Shown: positions 1 to 10,684 of the stretch, one piece after another
Layout: every line of letters starts with the position of its first letter
How positions within the stretch are numbered: the first letter of the stretch is position 1
Position numbers and translations under genes: made by a program
Notes under the pieces: model-generated
What the model saw: the letters and a program-made list of their open reading frames with translations, nothing else
What the model was told of the DNA's origin: nothing
Database searches by the model: none
Assembly (NCBI GenBank): GCA_002245135.1
Contig: NGBS01000583.1
Coordinates: 310,001 to 374,000, forward strand
Direction of reading: 5' to 3'
From: Proteromonas lacertae
Taxonomy: Eukaryota > Sar > Bigyra > Opalinata > Proteromonadidae
DNA length: 64,000 nucleotides

Positions 1-219
1 TAAATTCTTGGAATTTTCCTCTACAGTGTAATCTGCATCTTCGATCATTGTAATATTTCTATCGTTCGGATCATCAGACAGTATATTTTTACTGTTCTGG
101 TCTCTCGTTTCGGTTTTGATAGAGTGAATTATATCTCGTAGAGGCTTTTTACTTTTGTAATACAACATAAAACTTAAGAATAGAAGAATGCAGACAATAA
201 GCGGCTTTGAAAGCTTCAT
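1..219 (-). CDS. N-terminal fragment of a predicted single-pass membrane protein, cut by the window edge
   Basis: The frame opens at an ATG at 219 and stays open to the left edge, so only about 73 residues are visible. It begins MKLSKPLIVCILLFLSFMLYY, a short basic start followed by a hydrophobic stretch that could be a signal anchor. A Lys/Arg-rich juxtamembrane segment and a polar Asp/Asn/Glu-rich region follow. This layout fits a type II membrane protein such as a Golgi glycosyltransferase, but no catalytic domain is visible and I do not assign a family. The start is supported by an AT-rich leader with a CAAGC...GCTTG inverted motif about 30-45 bp upstream. Confidence 0.55.
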   Translation of the reverse strand, partial: MKLSKPLIVCILLFLSFMLYYKSKKPLRDIIHSIKTETRDQNSKNILSDDPNDRNITMIEDADYTVEENSKNL

Positions 220-331
220 TGATGATGAAATAAAAGTTTAATAATAAAACAAGCCTGGCTTGAGAGTAAGTTTTATTTTTATCAACGTATTATAAGTAAG
301 AGTTAGATTATTAAGTAATTTCTTTAAAAAA

Positions 332-3300
332 TCAATTTAAATAATCAAAATCGTCCTCAAAATCGTCTTTTTTCTCTGGTTCTTGCTTTTTATTACTATC
401 AATTGGATCTTTACTTGAATTCAATGGCTTATTATCTCCATCTTCCATCTCTCCTCTTTTTGATTCACTTAGAATTGATCTACTAGAATTCAAGTTATCA
501 GATTCTTTTGGTTCTGTTTTTGACACCCTTCTCTTTTGTATTGTAATTTTTTTCTTTGATCTTTTTTCGAATTTTTTCTAAATTACAATATATATCATTC
601 ATATACATACTCTTGCTAATTCTTTCTTTTTCTCCTCCTTCTTTCCCCTTTCTTGCTCAATTCTTATCTGTAAATCAATTCTTCTCTGTAATTCTTGATG
701 TCTCAACTATTTTCATTATAAACAATACAATAAATAGATAAATACTTCTGGTGGAATGTATTTCAAATCAATCTTTTTATTCACATCTTCTTCCACATAA
801 TCATCACCATTATTAATATTACTACTATTATCTCCACCACCATTATTCTTTCCATTGTTCTTTGTTTCTTCTAAATCATCTCCACCATCATTATTATCAT
901 TATCTCCAAAATCATCTTTTGTTTCATTCATTGATTTTCTACTCTTTATTGTATCATTATTATTTGTATCTGGTTCTTTCTTTCCTGTTGCCATTGCTTT
1001 TATATTCTGTTTTCTTCTCTTCACTTCAGTTTTTAATAGGCTTTCTTGGATATAATGTTCTGGATTTGTTAGATTATGATAATATTCTTTTCTCTCTAAA
1101 AATAATTTGTGGGATTTTTCTTTCTTTTTTAATTCTTCTTCCATTTCTTTCTTTTTTATTTTATCATTCTCTTCAATCATTTTCTATATATTTATATTAT
1201 CATTATTATATATAATATTACTTGTGTTTGTGAAGATAATAATTTAATTGATTTTGTTGCTTTAGGAAGTACTGTAGCACTTGAAGTAACAATTTTCTCG
1301 AATTTCTTTGTTTGTTGTTCTTCTCTTCTTCTTTCTTCTTCGATTAATGCTCTTTCGTATTTCATCTGTCTTTCTATATTTTTAGCCTTCAATGTCTTTA
1401 AAAATACATATCTCTCTGAAGATGGATTATCAAAAGAAAATGGATTGATTTTTGTTGTTTTAACTTGAACTTTGTCATTTATAGTTGTCTTGTTATTCTT
1501 TGTTTTTCCAAATAAATCATCATCATTTTTATAAATAGACTAGTTTAATATTATTATCAATAATATATATATATACTTCATCAATTTTTTTCTTCATTTC
1601 TGCAAATTCTTGACGAGATGGAGCATGAGCTTCCTCCAATAATATTTGAGCACTATTCAACATTATATATTATATACTGTGCATTGGCTTTTATCTTTCT
1701 TTGCAACCTTTCAGTTTGTTGAGTTTTTAATACTTCACCATTTGCTATTTTAGTGAGTGGATCAACTGTGTTAGCTTTAAATCTTGATTTCTTTTCTTCT
1801 AATTCTTTTTCTTCTTCTTCTTTTTGTAATTTTACTGTTCTCTTTACTCTACTTTCAAATAATCTCTCTTCCATTCCTTTGAATGGTTTAATCATCTTCT
1901 TAATCTTTTCTTTTGATTTTTCTTTTCTTGTTCTTCTTTTAAACTCTTCTATTTCCATCATTTCATTGAATAAAGGTTCTTTTACTTCTGGTGGTACTAA
2001 ATTTGCTTTAAATGGCTTAGGTTCTTCTTTTTCCTCTTCATGTTTACATCTCTAATATATTAATTAATAATATAACATATAAATATATATACAGTTCTTT
2101 TACTAAATGAAAACTCTTCTATTTTTGTTGGAGTAAATTTCTTTGGTGAAGATTTGTAAGGAGAATCTGAGCTTTTATTCTTCTTCGATATTTCATATTC
2201 ATCATTATTATACTTATTGTTATAATTCTGTTTATAGATTTCATCATATAAATCATCATCGTAATATGTCTTTTGAATAGGTTGTTGTTGAGATTGTGGT
2301 GGTGGTGGTTGTATCATATTATTATTAATAAAACTCTGGGTAGTATTAAAAAGAGTTGAAGAAGGTGATGATATATATGGATTAGTATATGATGATGGAT
2401 TAGATGAAATAGTATTCATTTGTGGTTGCTCTATCATATTATTATTATCATTAATATAACTCTGATTTGTATTGTAGTATGTAGATGATGGTGAAGATAT
2501 TTGATTTGGATTAAAATGATTTGAAGAGTGTAATTGTGGTTGTGGTTGATTAACATATGGTTCATTATAATAATTATTATATTTATCATCATCCATTAAT
2601 TCATTCTGTCGTTTATTCTTATCTTTGTAATTATCATCATCATCATCATCACTTGGGAATAAATAACTACTTAAATCTGTACTGGATGTTCTATTATCAT
2701 TGTCAGAATATGACATTTCTAATGGTTCAGAAAATGTGACTTGTTTATTATTTGTCCTTTTAGGTGAAACTACTGGACTGATTCTATCATTAAGATTATT
2801 CCAAGAATCACTTAGATTGGTTCTATTTGGATAATATGGATTATTATCATCATAAAATCGGGTTGGAGGTCTAAAAATATATTATAATATTCTTTAATAA
2901 TAAATAAAAATACTCATATTTCTGATATTCATTTATTTCTTCTTTAAATTCATAATATGTATTATTGATATAATTTCTTTGTTTATCTTCATTATTTATA
3001 CGATATTGTTCATAATCATTAGATCTATAACAAATCAACAATTATAAACATAAAAACAATCATACGACATAAAAACTGGAGCTGCACCATTTCCTTGTTC
3101 AATATATGGATCTCTTATTCTTGCATCATTACAATATCTACTTGCAGGATTTGAAACTGGATTAAGTTCATTAATAAATTCCTCATCTATAAAAGTATCT
3201 TCATTTCGTCTTGAATTATTAGTCTTATATCTCTTTGAACTGACTAAAAATTGTGATTTGATTGTTCCATCACTATTAAACTTTTGAGAATCTTTCATTT

Positions 3301-3538
3301 TGGCTCTAAAGTTATAAGGAAGTGATCCACTCCTTCTGACTGCACTAGAATCAGGATGATGTTCTCCCCACTATTTTATTAACAGAAAAATATACTTTGT
3401 AAGGATGACCAGCTGGGTTTACATTCTCTTTAAAGTTTTTCTTCAATTCTTTGTAAAAATGTTTCTATATCGTTTCAACATATTGATCTATACTTTTACA
3501 TCCAATTCAAAGTTTTTTTCATGATATGAATTACTCAT
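332..3538 (-). CDS. FAM161-like coiled-coil protein, copy A
   Basis: The gene reads leftward from an ATG at 3538 through several GTAT...TAG introns to a stop at 332. The N-terminal part is polar (HPDSSAVRRSGSLPYNFRAK), then comes a Ser/Asn/Gln-rich low-complexity stretch (about 2060-2720), then strongly basic and acidic coiled coil. The C-terminal half has repeated units such as KPFKGMEERLFESRVKR and FKANTVDPLTK, then ends in an acidic DDFEDDFDYLN tail. KPF/FKA motifs inside charged coiled coil resemble FAM161 proteins, microtubule-binding components of cilia and centrosomes. That assignment is a motif-level inference. It is clearly paralogous to the protein at 5667-7725, sharing PFKG, VDPLTK and YIPPEV blocks and the tail. 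Exact splice sites in the low-complexity part are uncertain. Confidence 0.55.
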
Positions 3539-3702
3539 ACAATGAGTAATCAACTAAAAATAAAAATAAAGCTTGAATGTTTGATTTAAAAATAAAGTCG
3601 TTATAACTGGCTATATATTTAATAATCGAATATTAGTATGTAGTTAATATATCAAAATAATCCCAACACAAAAATGTAAATAAAAACTTCTATATAATCA
3701 AT

Positions 3703-4404
3703 TTAAACTGGAACTGAAGATGATGGTTTCATTGAAGATTTAAAGAACTGAGAAGCCATTTTAGTTGAAGCTTTTGTGAATAAAGATCCAGCAGCAGAAG
3801 AATATGGAATATTTGTATTGGTAGCTCTTGAAGCTTTGAAAAATCCATACATATTTGTACCATGTAAAATTAATGCAGTTAATACAACTGGAATCCATCT
3901 GAATGATAATGCAAATGTTGAAAACACTAAAAATAAACCCCACAATGATATAGAAATCACTAAAACTCCCCAAAACACATAACTATCCCACATTCCAACT
4001 AAAGAACGATCCTATTATAAGAATAACTTAGATATTATTAATACTGGAATAGTTTCATACATCCATGTACTATCACCATTTTCGTTTATTTTATTCCACC
4101 ATCTTAAACCAACCATATATCGGCCTGTTATATTTTTCACTGTCCAAAAATCAAATGCAAGGCACAATTCAATTAATACAAATAATATGACGAAATTGCT
4201 TGTAATCCAAGATCCAAACATGTAAAGAGTTAAAGCAAGACATTTAAATAATAGATGAAATAATCCTGCAGTAGGATGTTTCATTGACTTTACTACTATC
4301 TGAATTGCACCTTCTTGTCTATTTTGATTAAATAGTGAAGAAAAATCTATATACTGATTTGGTGGTTGAACTAAATCTCCTTCTGGTATTTTTGAATAAT
4401 CCAT
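3703..4404 (-). CDS. TVP23: TVP23 / FAM18-type Golgi membrane protein
   Basis: Two exons separated by a 32-nt GTATTA...TAG intron near 3996-4027 encode roughly 215 residues. The family hallmark is visible: a hydrophobic helix, SNFVILFVLIELCLAFDFWT, followed by VKNITGRYMVGLRWWNKI, matching the conserved TVP23/FAM18 core (DFWTVKN-TGR-LVGLRWW). Four hydrophobic segments are present, two before the core and two after it. TVP23 proteins are small tetraspanning proteins of late-Golgi vesicles. The gene is divergent from the CCDC93-like gene, with about 105 bp between the starts. Both flanks carry FAM161-like paralogues. The family call is secure. The cellular role is taken from the family. Confidence 0.92.
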
Positions 4405-4509
4405 ATTTTATTTTATGCAAACAGAAGCGAAATAAGGAAATTGAAAATGAATTTAAAAAATACACTTTCAATACAGTATTTCTTTGTATTTCATAAAGAA
4501 GTGTTTATT

Positions 4510-5568
4510 ATGGATATATCACCAGAAATATTACAGCAATATATTAAAATTGTGGATAAAAAGACAGAAACACTATATAATTCTCTCAAAATAACAGAGC
4601 AAGAGATTTCAGAGATAAGAGCAATTCAATCAAAAGTATACTTGTTGCAACTATTTATAACAGATAAAAAGCGAAACAAATGAAATTCAAAAAGAAATAG
4701 AAGAAACATCAAACATTCCAAATGACGAAAATTGGTATTGTTTATTAAATTATGTAAAATAGGGATGAAGAAACTAGAAATATCATTACTCAATATTACA
4801 AAGTAGCGAAACAGGAAAAGAGAAACATTCGAAAATATGACACAGCTATATCCCACTTAACAACATCGATAGAAAATGAAAAGAAACTAACTGAAGATAT
4901 TGATGAGAAGAAACTACAAACAGTCTCAGATCTCCATGATAGTATTATAGAAAAATATGAACAAATAAAACAAAGTATAGTTAAAAGAAACACAACAATT
5001 GGTAGATTAGAATTGATGATAGATTCTGTACCGAGTGCATCTGAACTAATACAAGTATGTTATTATTATTATTATTATTCTAAATAGTTTGAAAAAAGAT
5101 TCTTAGAATTAGGAGTTGAAAGTCAATTCAAAGTGGAAGAAACAAAGTCATATTATTCTAAATATAATATGTTACAAAGCACTTATACATCTTGTGATAA
5201 GCAGTTGATATGGATTAATAGTTTAACTCCATTTTTAGAGTCTGATATTGTTGCTAAGTTCTATAAGAAAGGTATTTTGACTGAAATTGAAGATGTTTTA
5301 ACAAGTATATTTTTTATTTTCTATTTTATTGTTTTATTTAGAACTTGATGTTTTATTAATTAATCAGAGAAAGAGTATTGCTGATAATGAAGCTGCTAGA
5401 AATAAAGCAGAAGATGAATATCGATATGTTTTGGATCAGCAGAGAAAATATTATGTTGTATATATAATATGTTTTACTTTAATGTAGTTGTTAAAAGAAT
5501 TCCAATTAGAATGCTCTAAAAATGAAAATTTGAGAAAGAAACTTCAGGAATTACAGCATGAAGAATAA
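4510..5568 (+). CDS. CCDC93-like coiled-coil protein, C-terminal region only
   Basis: Four introns (27-45 nt, one ending CAG) join into about 300 residues of coiled coil. The second half carries the CCDC93 C-terminal signature: VPSASELIQFEKRFLEL, then an ETKSYYSKYNMLQ block, INSLTPF, and finally DQQRKYYVLLKEFQLECSKN before the stop. In animals CCDC93 pairs with CCDC22 and COMMD proteins in the CCC complex, which works with WASH and Retriever in endosomal recycling. The metazoan protein is about twice this length and has an N-terminal calponin-homology-like domain, which is absent here. Upstream is only the divergent TVP23 gene. An in-frame ATG at 4447 could extend the start. Similarity is recognised from conserved blocks and was not searched. 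Confidence 0.75.
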
Positions 5569-5666
5569 TTTATATGATATTTATTTCTTATTTAGATGTT
5601 TTATTGTGTTTATCTAAAGAAAGCTTGAATATCTAGTTTGACTTTTTTTTCATTTTTTTCTGAATT

Positions 5667-7725
5667 ATGTATGAATACAAAGAGTATATGATTTAATTAT
5701 TGATCCAATAGAAAATTAGATTCTGATAATTCATATAGAGCAATAAATAGAGATTACAGATGGTTTTCATCATCACCTCAGCACCAAAACGCGTATTATA
5801 GATATTCAGATGAACCAACGGATAAATTACATACATCTCAGCTAAATGAATCAAGCAGAACAATATCGCCAATAATATCTCCGTCAACAAAGAGAAGTAC
5901 CTATTATAATGAAAACAGATCACCAAAGAAAGTGGTATTGCCAGGAAAAATGTTAGAGGATTGTATGTTTATTCTTGTTTGATAAATTTCGTTTAGTTTA
6001 TGATGATAATTTATATGATGCTGATAATAATATCATAAATCAAATAGAAATAACACCAAAAGTTGCTTTTGAAGAAGAAGATTCTATTCCAGAGTATTTA
6101 TTTGATGAAAGAAATGAAAAAGAAAATCAACCTCTAGTTAAATCATCAAATCCAATTCAATCACCAAATAAAAACAAAAATAAAACAAATAATAAAAGTT
6201 ATGATGATGATGAAATACCTTATACATCTAAAGCGAATTTATATAAAGCAATATTAAGAAACAAAGAACTAAAAAGAGATAAAAGGATTGTTGAAAGAAT
6301 AACAGAAATATCTTTTTCATTTTTCATTCTTGATACATAGTTATCTTGATTTCTATATCTTGAAAATCAAGTCAAGCCATTTAAAGGGATAGAAAGACAT
6401 CAGAAAGATTCAAATCGTAAAAGATTACTGAAGGAAATAGAAGATGAAAGGAAAGAGGAAGAGGATGAAAAGAATTATCGTTTTTTAGCTAATCATGTTG
6501 ATCCATTAACAAAAGTAACAAATATAAAGGAACATTATGTAAAACAAAATATAGTAAGAAAGGTGAAAGCCAATAAAAAGTATTATTTTGAATATAATCG
6601 TTCTAGTGCACAAATGATTTTCAAAGAATCGAAATATCCAAATCTCCATGATGTATGGATTTATTCAGTTATATTATATAGAAAGATGAGTATATTAGTC
6701 ATTATTATGATGATGAATTGTTTGATGTTATTGTATATACTTTGTTTTTATATTTTTTTATAACACTTAGAATAAAGCTAGAGAAACTGATGAAGTATTT
6801 ATAATAATAAGAATATTTCATTGTTATAAATATAGCCTCAAAAACCCTATACTGAAGTGAAACCATTTTCATTTGATAATCCAAAATCTAGACACTTCAA
6901 AGAGATCAGAGAGATGGAAGAGAAGAAAGAGAAGCGAAGAAAAAGAGAAGAAGAAAAACAGAAACAGAAAGAGGATGAATTAAAAAGGAAAGAAGAGAAA
7001 GAAATGAAAGCAATGATAAAGATTCAACCTGATATTATACCAATAGCTACAAGGGCATTGAAGAAGAAAATAGAAAAACAATTCGTATTTTTCATATAGT
7101 TGTATAATTGTTAAAATAGGAAGAAAAAGAAATACAAATTAAAAAAGAAAAGTTGGAAGAAATAAAGCAGAAAAGAAAAGAAAAAAGACTAAGAGAATTA
7201 TCAGAGAAGAAGAAAGTGAGTTACAATTTATTAGGTGAATTGGATGAATTATTAATGCAGAAAGATGATTCAGAAGAAGTGAAGAATATATACAATGAAA
7301 AGTTAAAACAGTTATTTACTGAAGAAGTAACAAATAGAGTGAATTATTTCAATAAGAAAGAAAAGAAAAATGTATGCATTTGTTATATTTATAAATAGAA
7401 ACCAAGAAAAGATTTAGATGCTAAATATATTCCTCCAGAAGTATATATATTTCTACTAATATTTCATTAATTATAGTTGAGATATAAGTATAGGTTAATT
7501 GCAGCACAAAATGCTTTGAAGAAGAGAAAAGAAGAAGAAAAACAAAGAAATGATAATAAAGCTAATAAAAATAAAAGTAAAAAGAGTAAAAAGAATGAAG
7601 AATCGAAAGTAGATAAATCTAAAGAAGAATCAAAAAACATTAAAGAAAAATCGGGAGAAGAAGAAAAGAAAGATGATTTTAAAGATGATTTTGATGAATT
7701 TGATGATTTAGAATTTTTAAATTAA
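5667..7725 (+). CDS. FAM161-like coiled-coil protein, copy B, with a U12-like intron
   Basis: The gene starts at ATG 5667 and ends in an acidic tail (DDFKDDFDEFDDLEFLN) like copy A. It shares PFKGIE, ANHVDPLTK and YIPPEV blocks with copy A and has VKPFSFDNPKSRHFKEI in a charged helix, the kind of KPF motif seen in FAM161 proteins. Most exon joins use GTAT...TAG introns. The join between residues RITE and PFKGIE does not. It needs a 69-nt in-frame segment that starts ATATCTTTTT (6308-6376, listed separately). The protein is probably a cytoskeletal or ciliary-base component. The function is inferred only. Copies A and B face opposite ways around TVP23 and CCDC93. Confidence 0.55.
6308..6376 (+). 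other. Candidate U12-type AT-AG intron in FAM161-like copy B
   Basis: Exon reading stops at TAG (6338-6340) and TGA (6350-6352), and no GT...AG pair restores the frame. A 5' site ATATCTTTTT at 6308 resembles the U12 consensus ATATCCTTT. A branch-like TATCTTGAA lies about 13 nt before an AG at 6375-6376. Removing the 69 nt joins RITE to PFKGIE, aligned with the PFKG block of the paralogue, where copy A has no intron. An AT-AA end slightly upstream is possible. Confidence 0.5.
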
Positions 7726-7793
7726 TTGATTTAGCGTTATTTATTCTTTTATCCAAATTTTGAAAATGGTGTTCCAAAAATAATCAAGCAAAA

Positions 7794-8370
7794 ATGTTTA
7801 GTTTGATTGATTTTTTCTCATCTAATAAAAAGAATAAAGGAATATTAAACAGTGAAAACGTATAAATATACTATGTTACTGTGAATAATAGGATGATGAA
7901 AGCGAATACAATACAATTTATGTAAAAGGTGTAGGTAGTTGGTTTCCCTTTGGTCCATCAAGTAAATATGATACAACATATCCTAAAGAACTTGAAAATA
8001 TTGTATATATTTAGTTATATAATTGTTTTATTAGATGAGTGAAAGAGCTTTCGAAGAAGAGATGAGAAGAATAAATAGATTTGCAGGAGGATATTTTCCT
8101 TGTAATTTTTGTTATTATGTTGGGATTTTAGCAATGTTTGTCACATTTGGAGCTTCTTTGATGTTTCCTAGAATATGTATTAATGATTGTCTATATTTTT
8201 GCAATGAAGAGCTCGAGAGATTAAATGATCACCCAGAATCAGTGAAGAAAGATATGAAATGGAATTTAAGAAATGGATTCTTTAATTCATATATTGAAAT
8301 TCGGTATGCATTACATCCCCCAAACAAATATCCTAAAGATTCTATATACTATAAGAATTTAGATGATTAA
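7794..8370 (+). CDS. Golgin-A7 / ERF4-family palmitoyltransferase accessory protein
   Basis: Three exons with two 32-nt introns encode about 170 residues. After a short charged N-terminus the product reads TIYVKGVGSWFPFGPSSKYD, then YPKELENIMSERAFEEEM and RRINRF. This FP-x-EL-x-x-I...F-x-x-x-x-x-x-IN pattern opens the Golgin-A7/ERF4 domain. A Cys-containing hydrophobic hairpin (CNFCYYVGILAMFVTFGASL) follows, then a RNGFFNSYIEIRYAL segment typical of the domain's end. In yeast and animals these proteins bind and stabilise a DHHC enzyme (Erf2 or ZDHHC9) that palmitoylates Ras at the Golgi or ER. No DHHC gene is in the window. The stop lies 14 bp from the stop of the convergent unknown gene. Confidence 0.72.
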
Positions 8371-8384
8371 GTTATGTAATTATG

Positions 8385-9108
8385 TTAATTTAATGTTTTA
8401 TAAATATCCAAAAGCTCTTTTTCTCTTTTTGTCAATAATTTTGGGTCTTTTTCCTTCAAAGAAGATATAGTCTTGTTTTCATCAACATTCTGGAATGAAT
8501 TAATAACTATTATTAGTTTAATATAATATAATATATACACAATTGAATTCCTTCATATGTAACAGATGATTGAGCAGATATTTCATTGAAATACGAATCA
8601 TAATCATTATTGTATTCATAATAAGCAATCAAAAATAAATGCTCTATCTCTTCATGATTTCTATCTTTTGACCATGCTAAACCTTCGCTAAGAAGAAATG
8701 GAAGTTGAAAATAAAATGCAAGGTATATATGCATGTTATAATTACCATAAACAAGAAGATATCTTGACTAGTTTATCGTTTAAAAAATAGAAATATATAC
8801 AGCTGCAATTAATTGATTTATATAATTCTGAACTTCGGATTTATCTGACAATGACTTGGTTATTTCGCAAACATAGATTGAAAATTGAATCAACATTTCT
8901 ACATTTTGATTCTATCATATTGTAAATCAATAATAATCATCATACCTCCTTCAAATAGCAAAATACAATCGATACTAAACAATACAGATCTTCAAACACT
9001 TTAGTATTTTTTGTCTGGAAATGCTAACTATATAACAAAAATTCTTACATTAATTATAGTTTCAATCTCTCCTCTGTTCAAACAAGAAATCAAAGCGTTC
9101 AATTCCAT
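8385..9108 (-). CDS. Conserved-looking helical protein of unknown function
   Basis: Five exons can be joined: MELNALISCLNRGEIETIIN, then HFQTKNTKVFEDLYCL, a segment with EMLIQFSIYVCEITKSL, a longer exon with GLAWSKDRNHEEIEHLFLIA, and a last exon ending in LLDIYKTLN. All introns are GTAA or GTAT to TAG, 25-34 nt. The roughly 200-residue product looks all-helical and soluble. I do not recognise the family. It is convergent with the ERF4-like gene, and its start is only 36 bp from the start of the divergent TPR gene, so the two probably share a promoter. Confidence 0.6.
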
Positions 9109-9144
9109 TTTGAATTATTGCAATTATTTATTCCTTAAGCCAAG

Positions 9145-10593
9145 ATGGACTTTGAAAGGTGGGATAAATACAATGATGAAGATGATATTGATATGATAGA
9201 TAGAAACATTGAAGTATAAATACGTTATATAGGAAATTAGAAAGATGAAAGAGAAAGAAAGCTTAAAGAGGATGAAGATAAATTATTAGCTGAGATTAAA
9301 AATAGTCAAGAATGTTTCGAATCAAATTACGAGTTTGCTAAGTATGAAGCTAGTGAACCACAACTAGAATACAAGTATATTATATATGTTAATTGAAAAT
9401 AGTTCTTTCTCAGAAGAGGAACAAAATCTATTGAAAGAATTAGCTAATCAAAAAGTAATTTGGTATGAAGAACGAAGTAAATTGTTTACTGTAATATTGG
9501 GAATATGTAACAAGCTTGCTAAGTTTAGAAAAGAAATAAAAGAATTAAGCCCAAAAAATCATTCAAAACAAATTATAGAAATGTGTAAAAGCATTGAAGA
9601 ATATCTCTCCCAATTTGAAGTATATAATTGTAAAATATAAAATTTAGGAAAAAATCGAAGATGTAAACAATAAACTAAAACAAGAAGATGACAAAACAGA
9701 AAGCAAAGAAGAAAATAAAGAAGAAAAAGAAATTTCATTAAATGAATATAATAGTATGAAACAATATTTGGATATAATCAAACTAATTTACTGTATATCA
9801 ATGAGTAATAGTTATTATGAATTGGAAGGATATAATATATCAATGGAATATATATTGAAAGGTCAAGAAATAGAACCACTAAATAGTGAATTATGGATAT
9901 TAAGATTGAAAATAGCAATAAAATTAGAATGTTATTTATTATGCTCAATTTTGGTAGAAGAAATAGAAAGAATATATAAAAGTGATAATAAAAGAGCAAT
10001 AAAAGAAGCAAAGTCCTATGAAGATGAAATAAATAAAATACAATTTGATGAAAATAAAATAAAGCAGATTAGTGAGAATATACTTAACAAATATAAAAGT
10101 GAAAATGTGTTAGATAATTATAATAATTTATTGTTCTATGCTAAAAGATATTATAATGAAGGTGTTCTATTATGTAATGTATATATATATATATAATATA
10201 ATTATTATTATATATTTAAAATAGATGAATTTTTATAAAAGTTCTTTATTAAAACATAAACTGTCATTGTCATTATTAGATGATGTTAAAATCAGACTTT
10301 CAGAGTTTTATATAAATCATACAGCAAGTAATGATAGTTTAATCGAGAAACATGAGTATCTATTGAGTTTATATGAAGATAATTATATTGAAATGATGAA
10401 ATGTTATAGCGAGATAAATAGTTCTGCCTTATATGATGAAGCTATGAAAATACGTTCATTATGTCTTTCTATTAAATATGATAATGCTTATTTATTCTAT
10501 TATAGTGGGTTAATCTTTTATCAGAATAATTTCTATATTCGTGCTTATTATGAAATGAAAATAAGTCAGAAATATGTTGTATTGAACTGGTGA
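9145..10593 (+). CDS. TPR-like helical protein, possibly continuing past a frame change
   Basis: The N-terminus, MDFERWDKYNDEDDIDMIDR, resembles the acidic 'DYxKWDK(F/Y)' linker that precedes TPRs in SPAG1, RPAP3 and similar cochaperones. After it come a charged segment and helical repeats (for example SMEYILKGQEIEPLNSELW and YDNAYLFYYSGLIFYQNNF) with TPR-like spacing. Four GTAT...TAG introns are clear. The frame stops at TGA 10591-10593, but a +1 frame stays open immediately afterwards (GDKYKDIEDNVNRMLDRIN) and leads without a break into the sulfatase domain. The protein may therefore be longer, or fused. The TPR call rests on pattern, so it could be another alpha-solenoid. Confidence 0.55.
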
Positions 10594-10684
10594 TAAATAT
10601 AAAGATATTGAGGATAATGTGAATAGGATGTTGGATAGAATTAACTTTAAATATCATGAAATATACTCCAAATATTTGAATGAA

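Noticed and set aside
862-1215. Plus-strand ORF of 117 aa opposite FAM161-like copy A
   Set aside because: Hydrophobic, Leu/Ser/Tyr-rich translation is the antisense shadow of Lys/Glu/Asn-rich coding sequence.
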